DNA from: Nitrospirillum amazonense
GTDB taxonomy: Bacteria > Pseudomonadota > Alphaproteobacteria > Azospirillales > Azospirillaceae
Assembly (NCBI RefSeq): GCF_007828045.1
Contig: NZ_VITN01000001.1
Location: 1 to 64,000 of the forward strand
Direction of reading: 5' to 3'
DNA length: 64,000 bases
Part shown: in pieces, positions 42,075 through 51,083 of the stretch
How the letters are laid out: every line of letters begins with the position of its first letter
Numbering within the stretch: position 1 is the first letter of the stretch
Notes under the pieces: model-generated
Seen by the model: the letters and a program-made list of their open reading frames with translations, nothing else
Databases searched by the model: none
Told to the model about the DNA's origin: nothing
Translations under genes and position numbers: made by a program

Positions 42075-43292
42075 ATGCCGGAAGCAGGGTTGGAAGCAGT
42101 TCTGGATGCGCCGCCGGTGGCTGACGACCTGTCGCCCGTCGGCATTCTGCACCGCGCCCAGGCGCTGCTGCCGCTGATCGACACCCTGAAGGCGGAGGGG
42201 GAACGTGAGCGCCGCGCCCCCGCGGCCCTGATCGACGCCCTGAAGCGGGCCGGCCTGTTCCGCCTGCTGCAGCCCCGGCGTTATGGCGGGGCGGAATGCC
42301 ATCCCGCGACCTTCTTCGCCGTGCAGGCGGCCCTGTCCGCCGGGGACATGTCCATCGGCTGGCTGCAGGGCGTCATGGGCATGGTGGCCTTCCATCTGGC
42401 GCTGCTGCCGGCGCAGGCCCAGGACGATGTCTGGCGGGATGATCCGACGGCGCTGCTGGCCTGCAGCTACATGCCGGCGGGCAAGGCCACGCGCGTGCCG
42501 GGCGGTTTCCGCCTCAGCGGCCGCTGGGGCTTTTCCAGCGGCGCCGACCACGCCGACTGGTTCATGCTGGGCGCCATGGCGGCGTCGGAGGAAGGGGACA
42601 CGCCGGAGCATGTCATCTTCCTGGTGCCGCGCGCCGATGTGCGCATCCACGACAGCTGGGACACCATCGGCCTGCGCGGCACCGGCAGCCATGACGTGTC
42701 GGTGGAGGATGGCTTCGTCCCCGCCCACCGTCGCCATGGGGTGCAGGAACGTTTCCTGATCGGGGGACCGGGCCGGGCCGTGAACCTGGCGCCGCTCTAC
42801 CACATCCCCCTGCCCCAGATGCTGTTCCGCGCCATTTCCACCCCGGCGCTGGGCGGCCTGCGCGGCATGCTGGATGCCTTCATCGAGCATAGCCGCCGGC
42901 GCGCCGGCCCCAATGGCGGCGGCCCCCTGGTGGACCCCGTGGCCCAGCTGGCCTGCGGCGAGACGGCAGCCGAGCTTGACGAGATGACCCGCACCCTGGA
43001 AGGCAATTTCGACCGTATGCTGGACCATGCCCGCCAGGACCGGGACGCCCCCATCACCGACCGCATGCTGTATCGCGTCCAGGCCACCTCGGTGGTGGAG
43101 CGGTGCGACCGGCTGGCACGGCGCCTGTTCAAGGCCGCCGGCGCCTCCGCCCTGTCGGTCGCCAACCCGCTGGGGCGCATCTGCGCCGACATCCAGGCCG
43201 CCCGCCAGCACGCCGCCAATCAATATGAGATCTATGGCCGGACGCTGGGCGCCCACCTGTTCCAACTGGACGTGAAGGATACGTTGCTTTGA
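42075..43292 (+). CDS. Acyl-CoA dehydrogenase-fold flavin monooxygenase-type protein
   Basis: The 405-residue protein belongs to the acyl-CoA dehydrogenase fold. Its sequence (GLFRLLQPRRYGGAECHPAT, GFRLSGRWGFSSGADHADWF, WDTIGLRGTGSHDVSVEDGF, LFKAAGASALSVANPLGRIC) is typical of the two-component group-D flavin monooxygenases such as HsaA and 4-hydroxyphenylacetate hydroxylase oxygenases. It lacks the catalytic glutamate pattern of true acyl-CoA dehydrogenases as far as I can see. A partner flavin reductase is not adjacent. The next gene, a DegT aminotransferase, overlaps it by 4 bases, so both act in one pathway, perhaps biosynthesis of an aminated product. Confidence 0.7.
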   Translation: MPEAGLEAVLDAPPVADDLSPVGILHRAQALLPLIDTLKAEGERERRAPAALIDALKRAGLFRLLQPRRYGGAECHPATFFAVQAALSAGDMSIGWLQGVMGMVAFHLALLPAQAQDDVWRDDPTALLACSYMPAGKATRVPGGFRLSGRWGFSSGADHADWFMLGAMAASEEGDTPEHVIFLVPRADVRIHDSWDTIGLRGTGSHDVSVEDGFVPAHRRHGVQERFLIGGPGRAVNLAPLYHIPLPQMLFRAISTPALGGLRGMLDAFIEHSRRRAGPNGGGPLVDPVAQLACGETAAELDEMTRTLEGNFDRMLDHARQDRDAPITDRMLYRVQATSVVERCDRLARRLFKAAGASALSVANPLGRICADIQAARQHAANQYEIYGRTLGAHLFQLDVKDTLL

Positions 43293-44320
43293 GCGGACAG
43301 CCGGACCAAAACCCCTCCCCGCCCCTGCCCTTCAGCCTGGGTTACGACGACCGGGATGAGGAGGAGATCATGCGCCGCTGGCGCGCCATCCTGCGCTCCA
43401 ACAAATGGAGCCACGCCGCTTATCTGGAAGAATTCGAGGACGCCTGGCGGGGGTGGAACGAGCTGCCGGCGATCGCCTTCGACAATTGGGCCGGCGGCGC
43501 CATGGCCGTGCTGGACCATTTCAAGGTGCGGGGCGCCACCGTGCTGTGCCCGTCCAACACCTTCCTGGCCACGCCCCGCGCCGCCCAGCTGTCGGGGGCG
43601 GAGGTGGTGTTCTATGACTGCAACCGCCACGACCTCTGCGGTTCCTTCGACGATTTCGTGGCCAAGGCGGAACGGCATCGTCCGGCCCTGGCCTTCATCG
43701 TCCATATCGGCGGCCACATCGCCTTCGACATCCACAAGATCGCGGCCTATTGCCGGGACAAGGGCATCATCCTGGTGGAGGATTGCGCCCACGCCGTGGG
43801 TGCCGACTGGAACGGGCAGAAGCCGGGCAGCTTCGGCGACGCCGGCATCTTCTCCCTCTACGCCACCAAGACCATCACCACCGGCGAGGGCGGCGTGGTG
43901 GTCAGCAAACATGAGGACGTGTTGCGCCACGCCCGGTCCTACCGGGACTACGGCCGGGGCTCGGGCTACAAGGTGCAAAGCCTGAACCACCGCATGGACG
44001 AGTTCCGCGCCGCCTTCGGCACCGTTCAAATCCGGCGCATGCCGGAAATCGTGGCGTGGAAGCAGGCCTACGCCCGCGATGTGCTGGACCCGCTGCATCC
44101 TGACCGGGTGCGCCTGCCGGAGGGCATGAGCAGCGGCTTCTACAAGTACATCGTCTTCCAGAGCATCCCCACCTCGACCGGCAAGGTCTACGAGCTACCC
44201 TGCCATCGCATCATGGGGGTGGAGGCCGATCTGCCCAATACTGACTGGGTGGCCAAGAACCACTGGTGCGTGCCGCTGTACTACCCCCGCCCGTCCCTGG
44301 CGCAAGGAACCCCGGAGTAA
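43289..44320 (+). CDS. DegT/DnrJ/EryC1/StrS-family aminotransferase
   Basis: The 343-residue PLP protein has the DegT-family signatures VLCPSNTFLATPRAAQLSGA, GIILVEDCAHAVGADWNGQK, the PLP lysine in FSLYATKTITTGEGG, and SLNHRMDEFRAAFGTVQIRR. These enzymes aminate keto-sugars or cyclitols in polysaccharide and natural-product pathways. The best start is TTG at 43289, overlapping the previous stop; an internal ATG at 43370 with GGAGGAG upstream is possible but would cut off family-conserved residues. It is translationally coupled to the flavin enzyme. Confidence 0.82.
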   Translation: MSGQPDQNPSPPLPFSLGYDDRDEEEIMRRWRAILRSNKWSHAAYLEEFEDAWRGWNELPAIAFDNWAGGAMAVLDHFKVRGATVLCPSNTFLATPRAAQLSGAEVVFYDCNRHDLCGSFDDFVAKAERHRPALAFIVHIGGHIAFDIHKIAAYCRDKGIILVEDCAHAVGADWNGQKPGSFGDAGIFSLYATKTITTGEGGVVVSKHEDVLRHARSYRDYGRGSGYKVQSLNHRMDEFRAAFGTVQIRRMPEIVAWKQAYARDVLDPLHPDRVRLPEGMSSGFYKYIVFQSIPTSTGKVYELPCHRIMGVEADLPNTDWVAKNHWCVPLYYPRPSLAQGTPE

Positions 44321-44375
44321 AGCCGCCGAACCGAAGGCAGGCACCCGCAGTCGAATGCCCGCTTGATCAAACGGT

Positions 44376-45458
44376 TTAAATCACGCGGCGGATCCAGCCA
44401 TCCACCAGCGGGGCCTGGCTGCCGCGCTGCATGCCGACCAGGCGCTCGCGCAGGCTGGCGGTGGTCGATCCGCCCTCGCCATTGCCGATGACGAAATCGC
44501 CCTCGGCCGTGCGCACGGTGCCGATGGGCGCCAGCACGGCGGCGGTGCCGCAGGCGAAGGCCTCGCGCACCCGGCCGGTGGCGGCATCCTCCTTCCACTG
44601 CGCCAGGGTATACGGCTCCTCCACCACCGTGTGGCCCAGGCTGCGCGCCAGCTGGATGATGCTGTCGCGGGTGATGCCGGGCAGGATGGTGCCGCTGAGC
44701 GGCGGGGTCAGCAGACTGCCGTCGTCGCGGACGAAGAAGACGTTCATGCCGCCCAGCTCCTCAATCCAGCGATGCTCCGCCGCGTCCAAGAAAACCACTT
44801 GGTCGCAGCCGTGCTTGCTGGCCTCCAGCTGGGCGATCAGGCTGGCGGCGTAGTTGCCGCCGCACTTGGCCGCACCGGTGCCGCCGGGGGCGGCGCGCGT
44901 GTAGTTCTCGGGCGCCCAGATGGTGATGGCCTTGGCCCCGCCCTTGAAGTAGGCGCCCACCGGGCAGGCGATCACGCAGAAGACGTACTCCGACGCCGGC
45001 CGCACGCCCAGGAAAGCCTCGTTGGCGAACATGAAGGGCCGGATGTACAGGCTGCCGCCCTCCCCGCCGGGGATCCAGGCCTGGTCGATGCGCACCAGCT
45101 GCTCCACCGCCTCCAGGAACAGTTCTTCCGAAATCAGCGGCATGGCCATGCGCTCCGCTGAGTCCCGGAAGCGCTTGGCATTGGCGTCGGGCCGGAACAG
45201 CGTCACCCCGCCGTCCGCCGCGCGATAGGCCTTCATGCCCTCGAAGATTTCCTGGGCGTAGTGCAGCACGGCCGCCGCCGGATCCAGCGCGAACGGCACC
45301 CGCGCCGTGACCTTGGCGTCGTGCCAGCCCTGGCCCTCCGTCCAGCGGATCGTCACCATGTGATCGGTGAATACCTTGCCGAAGCCGGGGTTTTCCAGGA
45401 TGCGGGCCAAGGTGGCGGCGTCGGTCGGATGGGCGGTGCGCTCGATGGTGAAGGTCAT
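44376..45458 (-). CDS. ilvE: Branched-chain amino-acid aminotransferase
   Basis: The 360-residue class IV aminotransferase interconverts valine, leucine and isoleucine with their 2-oxo acids. Motifs are FALDPAAAVLHYAQEIFEGM, then KAYRAADGGVTLFRP, GGSLYIRPFMFANEAFLGVR, the lysine region GAAKCGGNYAASL, and EELGGMNVFFVRDDGS. It belongs to the longer BCAT type found with bkd genes. It is 13 bases from the dihydrolipoyl dehydrogenase gene on the same strand and follows it, so it belongs to the bkd operon, supplying the oxo-acid substrates. Confidence 0.93.
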   Translation of the reverse strand: MTFTIERTAHPTDAATLARILENPGFGKVFTDHMVTIRWTEGQGWHDAKVTARVPFALDPAAAVLHYAQEIFEGMKAYRAADGGVTLFRPDANAKRFRDSAERMAMPLISEELFLEAVEQLVRIDQAWIPGGEGGSLYIRPFMFANEAFLGVRPASEYVFCVIACPVGAYFKGGAKAITIWAPENYTRAAPGGTGAAKCGGNYAASLIAQLEASKHGCDQVVFLDAAEHRWIEELGGMNVFFVRDDGSLLTPPLSGTILPGITRDSIIQLARSLGHTVVEEPYTLAQWKEDAATGRVREAFACGTAAVLAPIGTVRTAEGDFVIGNGEGGSTTASLRERLVGMQRGSQAPLVDGWIRRVI

Positions 45459-45471
45459 GGTGGTTCCGGGA

Positions 45472-46887
45472 TCAAATGTGGATGGCGTGGCCCAGGGCCT
45501 TCAGGGCGCTTTCGTGCACGCCCTCGCTTAACGTCGGATGGGCGTGGATGATGCCGGCCACATCCTCCAGCACGGCGCCCATCTCCAACAGCGTGGCGAA
45601 CTCGCCGGCGAGTTCGGAGATGTGGCGGCCCACGGCCTGCAGGCCCAGGATGCGGTGGTCGGCCTTGCGCGCCACCACGCGGACGAAGCCGCCGTCGTCG
45701 CCCGCGTCCATGGACAGGGCGCGGCCGTTGGCGGCCCAGGGGAATTGCCCCACCACCGTTTCCACCCCCGCCGGCACCTCGTCGGGGCCCAAGCCCGCCG
45801 TCACGATCTCCGGCTCGGTGAAGCAGACCGCCACGATTGATGCGGGGTCGAAACGACGGCGCTTCCCGGCGATGATCTCCGCAACCATCTCGCCCTGGGC
45901 GGAGGCCTTGTGCGCCAACATGGGCTCACCCACCACATCGCCGATGGCGTAGACGCCCGTCGTCGGCGTGGCGCAGCGGTCGTCCACGGCGATGAAGCGG
46001 CCGTTCATGGCCAGGCCCATCGCCTCGCGTCCCCAGCCCTCGGTATTGGGCCGGCGCCCGACCGTGACCAGGATATGGTCGGCCGGCAGCATCTGGCGCG
46101 CGCCCTCCTTGGTCTCAATGGCCAGGCCCTCACCTTCCTGGCCCAGGGCCTTGGCGCCCAGATGCAACGTGACACCGTGCTTTTCCAGCCAACGGCGCAC
46201 CGGCTGGGTCAGCTGGGCATCGTACAGCGGCAGGATGCGGTCCTGTGCCTCCACCACCGTGACCTGGGCACCCAGCTTGGCGTAGGCGATGCCCAATTCC
46301 AGGCCGATATAGCCCGCACCCACCACCACCAGCCGCTTGGGTACCGCCGTCAGCGACAGGGCGCCAGTAGAGGAGATGACTTTATCGCTGAACGGCAGGT
46401 TGGGCAGTTCCACCGGCAGGGAACCGGTGGCCAGGATGACGTTTTCCGCCACCACGGTGACGGGGCCGTCCGTCGTCTCCACGGTGCAGCGCTTGGCGTC
46501 GCTGAACACCGCCCTGCCGGCCAGGGTGCGTACCTTCGCCCGCTTCAGCAGGGCGGTGACGCCGCCGTTCAACCGGTCGATCACGCCCTCCTTCCAGGCC
46601 ATGGTCTCGGTGAAGTTCAGCGCCGGCTTGGCGTCCAGGTGGATGCCGAAGCGGCCGGACGAGGCCGCCGCCAGCGTCATTTCCTCGTACAGCCCGGCGG
46701 CGTGGATCAGCGCCTTGGACGGGATACAGCCACGGATGAGGCAGGTCCCGCCCAGGCGATCGGCGTCCACCAGCACGGTGTCCAGCCCCAGCTGGCCGGC
46801 GCGGATGGCGGCGACGTAACCGCCGGGCCCGCCGCCAACGACAAGCACGCCAACAGTGAGGACGGGTGTCTTGATGGTTTCGGCCAT
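45472..46887 (-). CDS. lpdV: Dihydrolipoyl dehydrogenase (E3 of branched-chain dehydrogenase)
   Basis: The 471-residue FAD/NAD disulfide oxidoreductase reoxidises the lipoyl arm of E2. It has an FAD motif VVGGGPGGYVAAIRAGQLG, the redox disulfide GGTCLIRGCIPSK, an NAD motif VVVGAGYIGLELGIAYAKLG, and the C-terminal HAHPTLSEGVHESALKALGH with the catalytic His-Glu pair. The disulfide loop reads CLIRGC rather than the usual CLNVGC or CLNIGC. It lies 4 bases after the E2 gene, so it is the third component of the operon. Confidence 0.93.
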   Translation of the reverse strand: MAETIKTPVLTVGVLVVGGGPGGYVAAIRAGQLGLDTVLVDADRLGGTCLIRGCIPSKALIHAAGLYEEMTLAAASSGRFGIHLDAKPALNFTETMAWKEGVIDRLNGGVTALLKRAKVRTLAGRAVFSDAKRCTVETTDGPVTVVAENVILATGSLPVELPNLPFSDKVISSTGALSLTAVPKRLVVVGAGYIGLELGIAYAKLGAQVTVVEAQDRILPLYDAQLTQPVRRWLEKHGVTLHLGAKALGQEGEGLAIETKEGARQMLPADHILVTVGRRPNTEGWGREAMGLAMNGRFIAVDDRCATPTTGVYAIGDVVGEPMLAHKASAQGEMVAEIIAGKRRRFDPASIVAVCFTEPEIVTAGLGPDEVPAGVETVVGQFPWAANGRALSMDAGDDGGFVRVVARKADHRILGLQAVGRHISELAGEFATLLEMGAVLEDVAGIIHAHPTLSEGVHESALKALGHAIHI

Positions 46888-46891
46888 GACG

Positions 46892-48175
46892 TCAGTCCAT
46901 GAAGATAAGGGCGGGGTGTTCCAGCAGGCGCTTCAGCCGCTGGATGAAACGGGCGGCGTCATAGCCGTCGACGATGCGGTGATCGAAGGAGGACGACAGG
47001 TTCATCATCCGGCGCACAGTGATGAAGGAGCCGTTGACCACCGGCCGCTCCACCAGCTTGTTGGGGCCGATGATGGCGACCTCGGGATGGTTGATCACCG
47101 GCGTGGCGGCGATGCCGCCCAGGGCGCCTAAGCTGGTCAGCGTGATGGTCGACCCGTTTAGTTCATCGCGGGTCGCGGTGCCGTCGCGGGCGGCCTTGGA
47201 CACGCGCGCCAGCTCGGCGGCGCAGTCCCACAGGTCCCGCGTCTCGGCATGGCGCACCACCGGCACGATCAGGCCGTTGGGCGTCTGTGTGGCGATGCCG
47301 ATGTGCACGCCGTCATAGGTGTGCAGCACCCCGGCATCATCATCGTAGCGGCTGTTGATGTGCGGGAACTCGGGCAGGATGCGCACCACGGCGCGCATGA
47401 AGAAGGGCAGCAGGGTCAGCTTGGGCTGGGCCGGCTGCTTGTTCTCATTCAGATCCTGGCGCAGGGCCTCCAGCTCCGTCAGGTCGCATTCCTCCACATA
47501 GGTGAAATGGGGGATGCGTCGCTTGGAGTCCTGCATCTTCTCCGCGATCTTGCGGCGCAGGCCGATGATCTTGGTCTCCTCCACCCCGTCCCGCGCGGTG
47601 TAGCGCGCGTCGCCCGTGGGGATGGCGCCGCCGCCGGCGATATAGGCGTCCAGGTCCTCCGGCGTGATGCGGCCGCCGGGGCCGGTGCCGGGCACGTACT
47701 GCAGCGGGATGCCCAGCTCATGCGCCCGCCGGCGGGTGGCCGGTGCCGCCAGCGGCGCATCCTCGGCCAGGCGGGTGGTGAAGGCCGCCGCCTTCGCTTT
47801 GGCCGGCTGGAGCTTGGCTTGCTCCACCGGTTTGGGCACGGGCTTAGCCTCAATCTTTGCCGGTTCCGGCTTCGGCTCGGGCTTAGGCGCTTCCGCCTTG
47901 GGCGCCGGGCGGGCGGCGTCGGCGTTGCCGGCCCCCTCCACCTCCAGTTCCACCAGCACGCTGCCCACGGCCATCATCTGGCCGACCTCGCCATGGATGG
48001 CGGTGACCACGCCGTCCACGGGGGCGCTCATTTCCACCGTGGCCTTGTCGGTCATGACATCGACCAGGTCCTGGTCCTCGCGCACAGCATCGCCCGGCTG
48101 CACCCGCCATTTGACGATCTCGGCCTCGACCACGCCTTCGCCCACGTCGGGCAGGCGGAACAGGTAGGTGCCCAT
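46892..48175 (-). CDS. bkdB: Lipoamide acyltransferase E2 of branched-chain 2-oxoacid dehydrogenase
   Basis: The 427-residue protein has a lipoyl domain (about residues 1-80, lipoylated lysine in MTDKATVEMSAPVDG), a long alanine/proline/lysine/glutamate-rich linker (about 85-140), an E3/E1-binding domain (about 148-185, ATRRRAHELGIPLQYVPGTG), and the acyltransferase domain ending with the active-site motif SFDHRIVDGYDAARF. It carries branched-chain acyl groups from E1 to CoA. Its start is 4 bases after the E1-beta stop, so the order E1a-E1b-E2-E3 is that of bkd operons. Confidence 0.93.
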   Translation of the reverse strand: MGTYLFRLPDVGEGVVEAEIVKWRVQPGDAVREDQDLVDVMTDKATVEMSAPVDGVVTAIHGEVGQMMAVGSVLVELEVEGAGNADAARPAPKAEAPKPEPKPEPAKIEAKPVPKPVEQAKLQPAKAKAAAFTTRLAEDAPLAAPATRRRAHELGIPLQYVPGTGPGGRITPEDLDAYIAGGGAIPTGDARYTARDGVEETKIIGLRRKIAEKMQDSKRRIPHFTYVEECDLTELEALRQDLNENKQPAQPKLTLLPFFMRAVVRILPEFPHINSRYDDDAGVLHTYDGVHIGIATQTPNGLIVPVVRHAETRDLWDCAAELARVSKAARDGTATRDELNGSTITLTSLGALGGIAATPVINHPEVAIIGPNKLVERPVVNGSFITVRRMMNLSSSFDHRIVDGYDAARFIQRLKRLLEHPALIFMD

Positions 48176-48179
48176 GGGC

Positions 48180-49193
48180 TTAATCCTCCATGACGCGCTT
48201 CAGGGCCGCGGCGAGGCGCGCGGGGCCCGGGAAATAGTCCCATTCGAAGGCATGCGGGTAGGGCGTATCCCAGCCCGCCACGCGGCCGATGGGGCTTTTC
48301 AGGTGATAGAAGCAGCGCTCCTGCACCAGGGACGACAGCTCGCCGCCGAAGCCGCCGAAGCGCGAGGCCTCATGCAGGATGATGCAGCGGCCGGTCTTCC
48401 TGACCGAGGCGACGATGGTGTCGATGTCCAGCGGCACGATGCTGCGCAGATCGATCAGCTCGGCATCCACGCCGGATTCCTCGATGCCCGACTTGGCCAC
48501 GTGCACCATGGTGCCATAGGCCAGCACCGTGGCCTCGCGCCCTTCCCTCACCACCGCCGCCTTGCCCAGCGGCACGGTGTAGTGCCCCTCCGGCACGTCA
48601 GAGCCGGGAGACTCCGCCCAGGTCTTCAGCGCGCGGTCGTGGTGGCCATCGAAGGGGCCGTTGTAGATGCGCTTGGGCTCCAGGAAGATGACGGGGTCGT
48701 CATCCTCGATGGACGCGATCAGCAGGCCCTTGGCGTCATAGGGGTTGGAGGGGATGACCGTCTTCAGGCCCGTGACGTGGGCGAAGATGGCCTCCGGACT
48801 TTGGCTGTGGGTCTGGCCGCCGAAGATGCCGCCGCCGTAGGGGGAGCGCACGGTGATGGGCGCCCAGAACTCCCCGCCCGAGCGGTAGCGCAGGCGGGCG
48901 GCTTCCGACACCAGCTGGTCGAAGGCCGGCAGGATGTAGTCGGCGAACTGGATTTCCGCTACCGGGCGCAGGCCGTAGGCGCCCATGCCGATGGCGGTGG
49001 CGATGATGCCGCCCTCGGAAATAGGCGTGTCGAAGCAGCGCTTCAGTCCATGCTTCCTCTGCAAGCCGTCGGTCACGCGGAAGACGCCGCCGAAATAGCC
49101 CACGTCCTCGCCGAACACCAGGACGTCGGGGTCCCGGCTCATCATCACATCCAGGGCGGAGTTCAGCGCCTGGATCATGTCCATCTTGGGCAT
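48180..49193 (-). CDS. bkdA2: 2-oxoisovalerate dehydrogenase E1 beta
   Basis: The 337-residue transketolase-type beta subunit starts MPKMDMIQALNSALDVMMSR and contains FGEDVGYFGGVFRVTDGLQ, FDTPISEGGIIATAIGMG, GGIFGGQTHSQSPEA and VLAYGTMVHVA. It pairs with E1 alpha to decarboxylate branched-chain 2-oxo acids using thiamine diphosphate. ATG 49193 is four bases past the E1-alpha stop; a longer start lies inside that gene and is less likely. Confidence 0.93.
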   Translation of the reverse strand: MPKMDMIQALNSALDVMMSRDPDVLVFGEDVGYFGGVFRVTDGLQRKHGLKRCFDTPISEGGIIATAIGMGAYGLRPVAEIQFADYILPAFDQLVSEAARLRYRSGGEFWAPITVRSPYGGGIFGGQTHSQSPEAIFAHVTGLKTVIPSNPYDAKGLLIASIEDDDPVIFLEPKRIYNGPFDGHHDRALKTWAESPGSDVPEGHYTVPLGKAAVVREGREATVLAYGTMVHVAKSGIEESGVDAELIDLRSIVPLDIDTIVASVRKTGRCIILHEASRFGGFGGELSSLVQERCFYHLKSPIGRVAGWDTPYPHAFEWDYFPGPARLAAALKRVMED

Positions 49194-49197
49194 GGGA

Positions 49198-50451
49198 TCA
49201 GACCCCCAGTTCACGGCGCTGTTCCAGGACGCGCCAATCGGGCTCCTTGAACACGTCTTCGAACATCTGGCGCACGGGCGGCTTGGACTGGCCCAGGGTG
49301 CCGATGCGTTCGCCTTCCTTCACCGCGGCGCGCACGCCGTCGGCCAGTTCGGCCTCCATCTGGGTGTGGCGCTCGGCCGACCATTCGCCGCGCGCGATCA
49401 GGTGGGTCTTCAGCCGCTCGATAGGGTCGCCCAGGGGCCAGCACGCCGCCTCCTCCGCCGGGCGGTAGCGGGTGGGGTCGTCGCTGGTGGAATGGCCGGC
49501 GGCGCGGTAGGTCACAAACTCGATCAGGGTGGCGCCCTTGTTGGTGCGCGCCCGTTCCGCCGCCCAGACGGTGGCGGCCCATACCGCCAGGAAGTCGTTG
49601 CCGTCCACCCGCAGACCTGGCAGGCCGTAGGCGATGGCCTTGGCGGCAAAGGTGGTGGATTCCGCCCCGGCGATGCCGGCGTAGCTGGAAATGGCCCACT
49701 GGTTGTTGGTGACGCACAGGATGACCGGGGCGCGGTAGACGGCGGCGAAGGTCAGCGCCTCATGGAAGTCGCCCTCCGCCGTGGTGCCGTCGCCGACATA
49801 GGCCAGCGCGATCTTGGTGTCGCCGCGATAGGCCGAGGCCATGGCCCAGCCCACCGCCTGGCTGAAGCGCGTGCCCAGGTTGCCCGACAGCGAGTAGAAG
49901 CCGTAGTCGCGGGCGGAAAACAGGATGGGCAGCTGGCGGCCCTTCAGCGGGTCGCCCTCGTTGGAGAAGATCTGGTTGACCAGATCGAGCATGGGATAGT
50001 CCCGCGCCCACAGCCAGCTCAGCACCCGGTATGTGGGGAAGCACATGTCGTCGCGGTCCAGCATCATGGACTGGGCGGCGCCGATGGCCTCCTCCCCCGT
50101 CGACTTCATGTAGAAGCTGGTCTTGCCCTGCCGCTGGGCACGGAACATGCGGTCGTCGAAGGCGCGGGTCTGGGCCATGACCTTGAGGCCGCGGCGCAGC
50201 GTCTCGGCATCCAGGCCGGGGTCCCAGGGGCCGACCGCCCGGCCCTCGTCATCCAGCACGCGGATGAGGCCGTAGGGCAGGTCGCGCATCTCCGGCTCCG
50301 CCACGCCCGGGTCGGGCCGGCGGATGGCGCCGGCGGGGGAAAAGGGCAGATGGTCGAAGCGGGGCGCCTGGCCCGGCCGGGCCGGCGGCTCCGGTATGTG
50401 CAGCTGTAACGGCGGCCGGCTGGACGCGCCGATTGGGTCTTGGGGTGACAT
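49198..50451 (-). CDS. bkdA1: 2-oxoisovalerate dehydrogenase E1 alpha
   Basis: The 417-residue alpha subunit has the thiamine-diphosphate motif GDGTTAEGDFHEALTFAAVY ending in NN (about residues 219-247), FYMKSTGEEAIGAAQSMML, and the regulatory-loop-type AGHSTSDDPTRYRP. It has an extended N-terminus of about 50 residues typical of bacterial BkdA1. It is the first gene of the bkd-ilvE operon. The 132-base gap before it separates it from the divergent bkdR, where the Lrp-type regulator is expected to bind; the AT-rich part lies at about 50505-50560. Confidence 0.93.
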   Translation of the reverse strand: MSPQDPIGASSRPPLQLHIPEPPARPGQAPRFDHLPFSPAGAIRRPDPGVAEPEMRDLPYGLIRVLDDEGRAVGPWDPGLDAETLRRGLKVMAQTRAFDDRMFRAQRQGKTSFYMKSTGEEAIGAAQSMMLDRDDMCFPTYRVLSWLWARDYPMLDLVNQIFSNEGDPLKGRQLPILFSARDYGFYSLSGNLGTRFSQAVGWAMASAYRGDTKIALAYVGDGTTAEGDFHEALTFAAVYRAPVILCVTNNQWAISSYAGIAGAESTTFAAKAIAYGLPGLRVDGNDFLAVWAATVWAAERARTNKGATLIEFVTYRAAGHSTSDDPTRYRPAEEAACWPLGDPIERLKTHLIARGEWSAERHTQMEAELADGVRAAVKEGERIGTLGQSKPPVRQMFEDVFKEPDWRVLEQRRELGV

Positions 50452-50583
50452 GTTTCCTGGTCCCTCCCGTGCCTTCCTGTTGCCCCCAAGGATGTGGGGT
50501 GGGACCTGGAAAAAAAATATCTGATACGCCTTAAGTCAGCTTGTAATAGAAATGGACAACGCGCGAAACGGGGAGATTTTAGG

Positions 50584-51057
50584 ATGGCGATTGCGTTGGA
50601 CCGCCTAGACCGGCGTATCCTCCTGGCCTTGCAGGAAAATCCCGACATCTCCACCGCCGACCTGGCGGCCAAGGTCGGCCTGTCGCACACCCCCTGCTGG
50701 CGCCGGCTGAAGCGGCTGGAGGAGGAGGGCATCATTCTGGGCCGGGCCCTGCTGCTGAATGCCAAGGCCCTGGACCTGCCCATCACCGTCTTCGCCGAGG
50801 TGCGGCTGAAACAGCATGACGAGGAAACGCTGGAGGCGCTGGAGCAGGTGGTGCGCGCCCGGACGGAAATCGTGGAGTGCTTTTGCATGGCCGGCGGCGA
50901 GGGCGACTACCTCATGCGCATCATCGTCAGCAGCGTGGAAAGCTATGAGCATTTCCTGAAAAAGGTGCTGCTGCACCTGCCGGGGGTGGCGGCCGTCAAT
51001 TCCCGCTTCGCCCTCAGCTGCGTCAAGCTGACCACCAGCCTGCCCATCGCGGCCTGA
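50584..51057 (+). CDS. bkdR: Lrp/AsnC-family regulator of the bkd operon
   Basis: The 157-residue protein has an N-terminal AsnC helix-turn-helix (LDRLDRRILLALQENPDIST then ADLAAKVGLSHTPCWRRLKR) and a C-terminal RAM-type ligand domain (GEGDYLMRIIVSSVESYEHF). This type of regulator senses branched-chain amino acids and activates the bkd genes in Pseudomonas. ATG 50584 has GGGGAG upstream; longer in-frame starts lack one. The divergent position next to bkdA1 makes the assignment likely. Confidence 0.88.
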   Translation: MAIALDRLDRRILLALQENPDISTADLAAKVGLSHTPCWRRLKRLEEEGIILGRALLLNAKALDLPITVFAEVRLKQHDEETLEALEQVVRARTEIVECFCMAGGEGDYLMRIIVSSVESYEHFLKKVLLHLPGVAAVNSRFALSCVKLTTSLPIAA

Positions 51058-51083
51058 AAGACGCCACGGGCCGGGCAGGAAAA

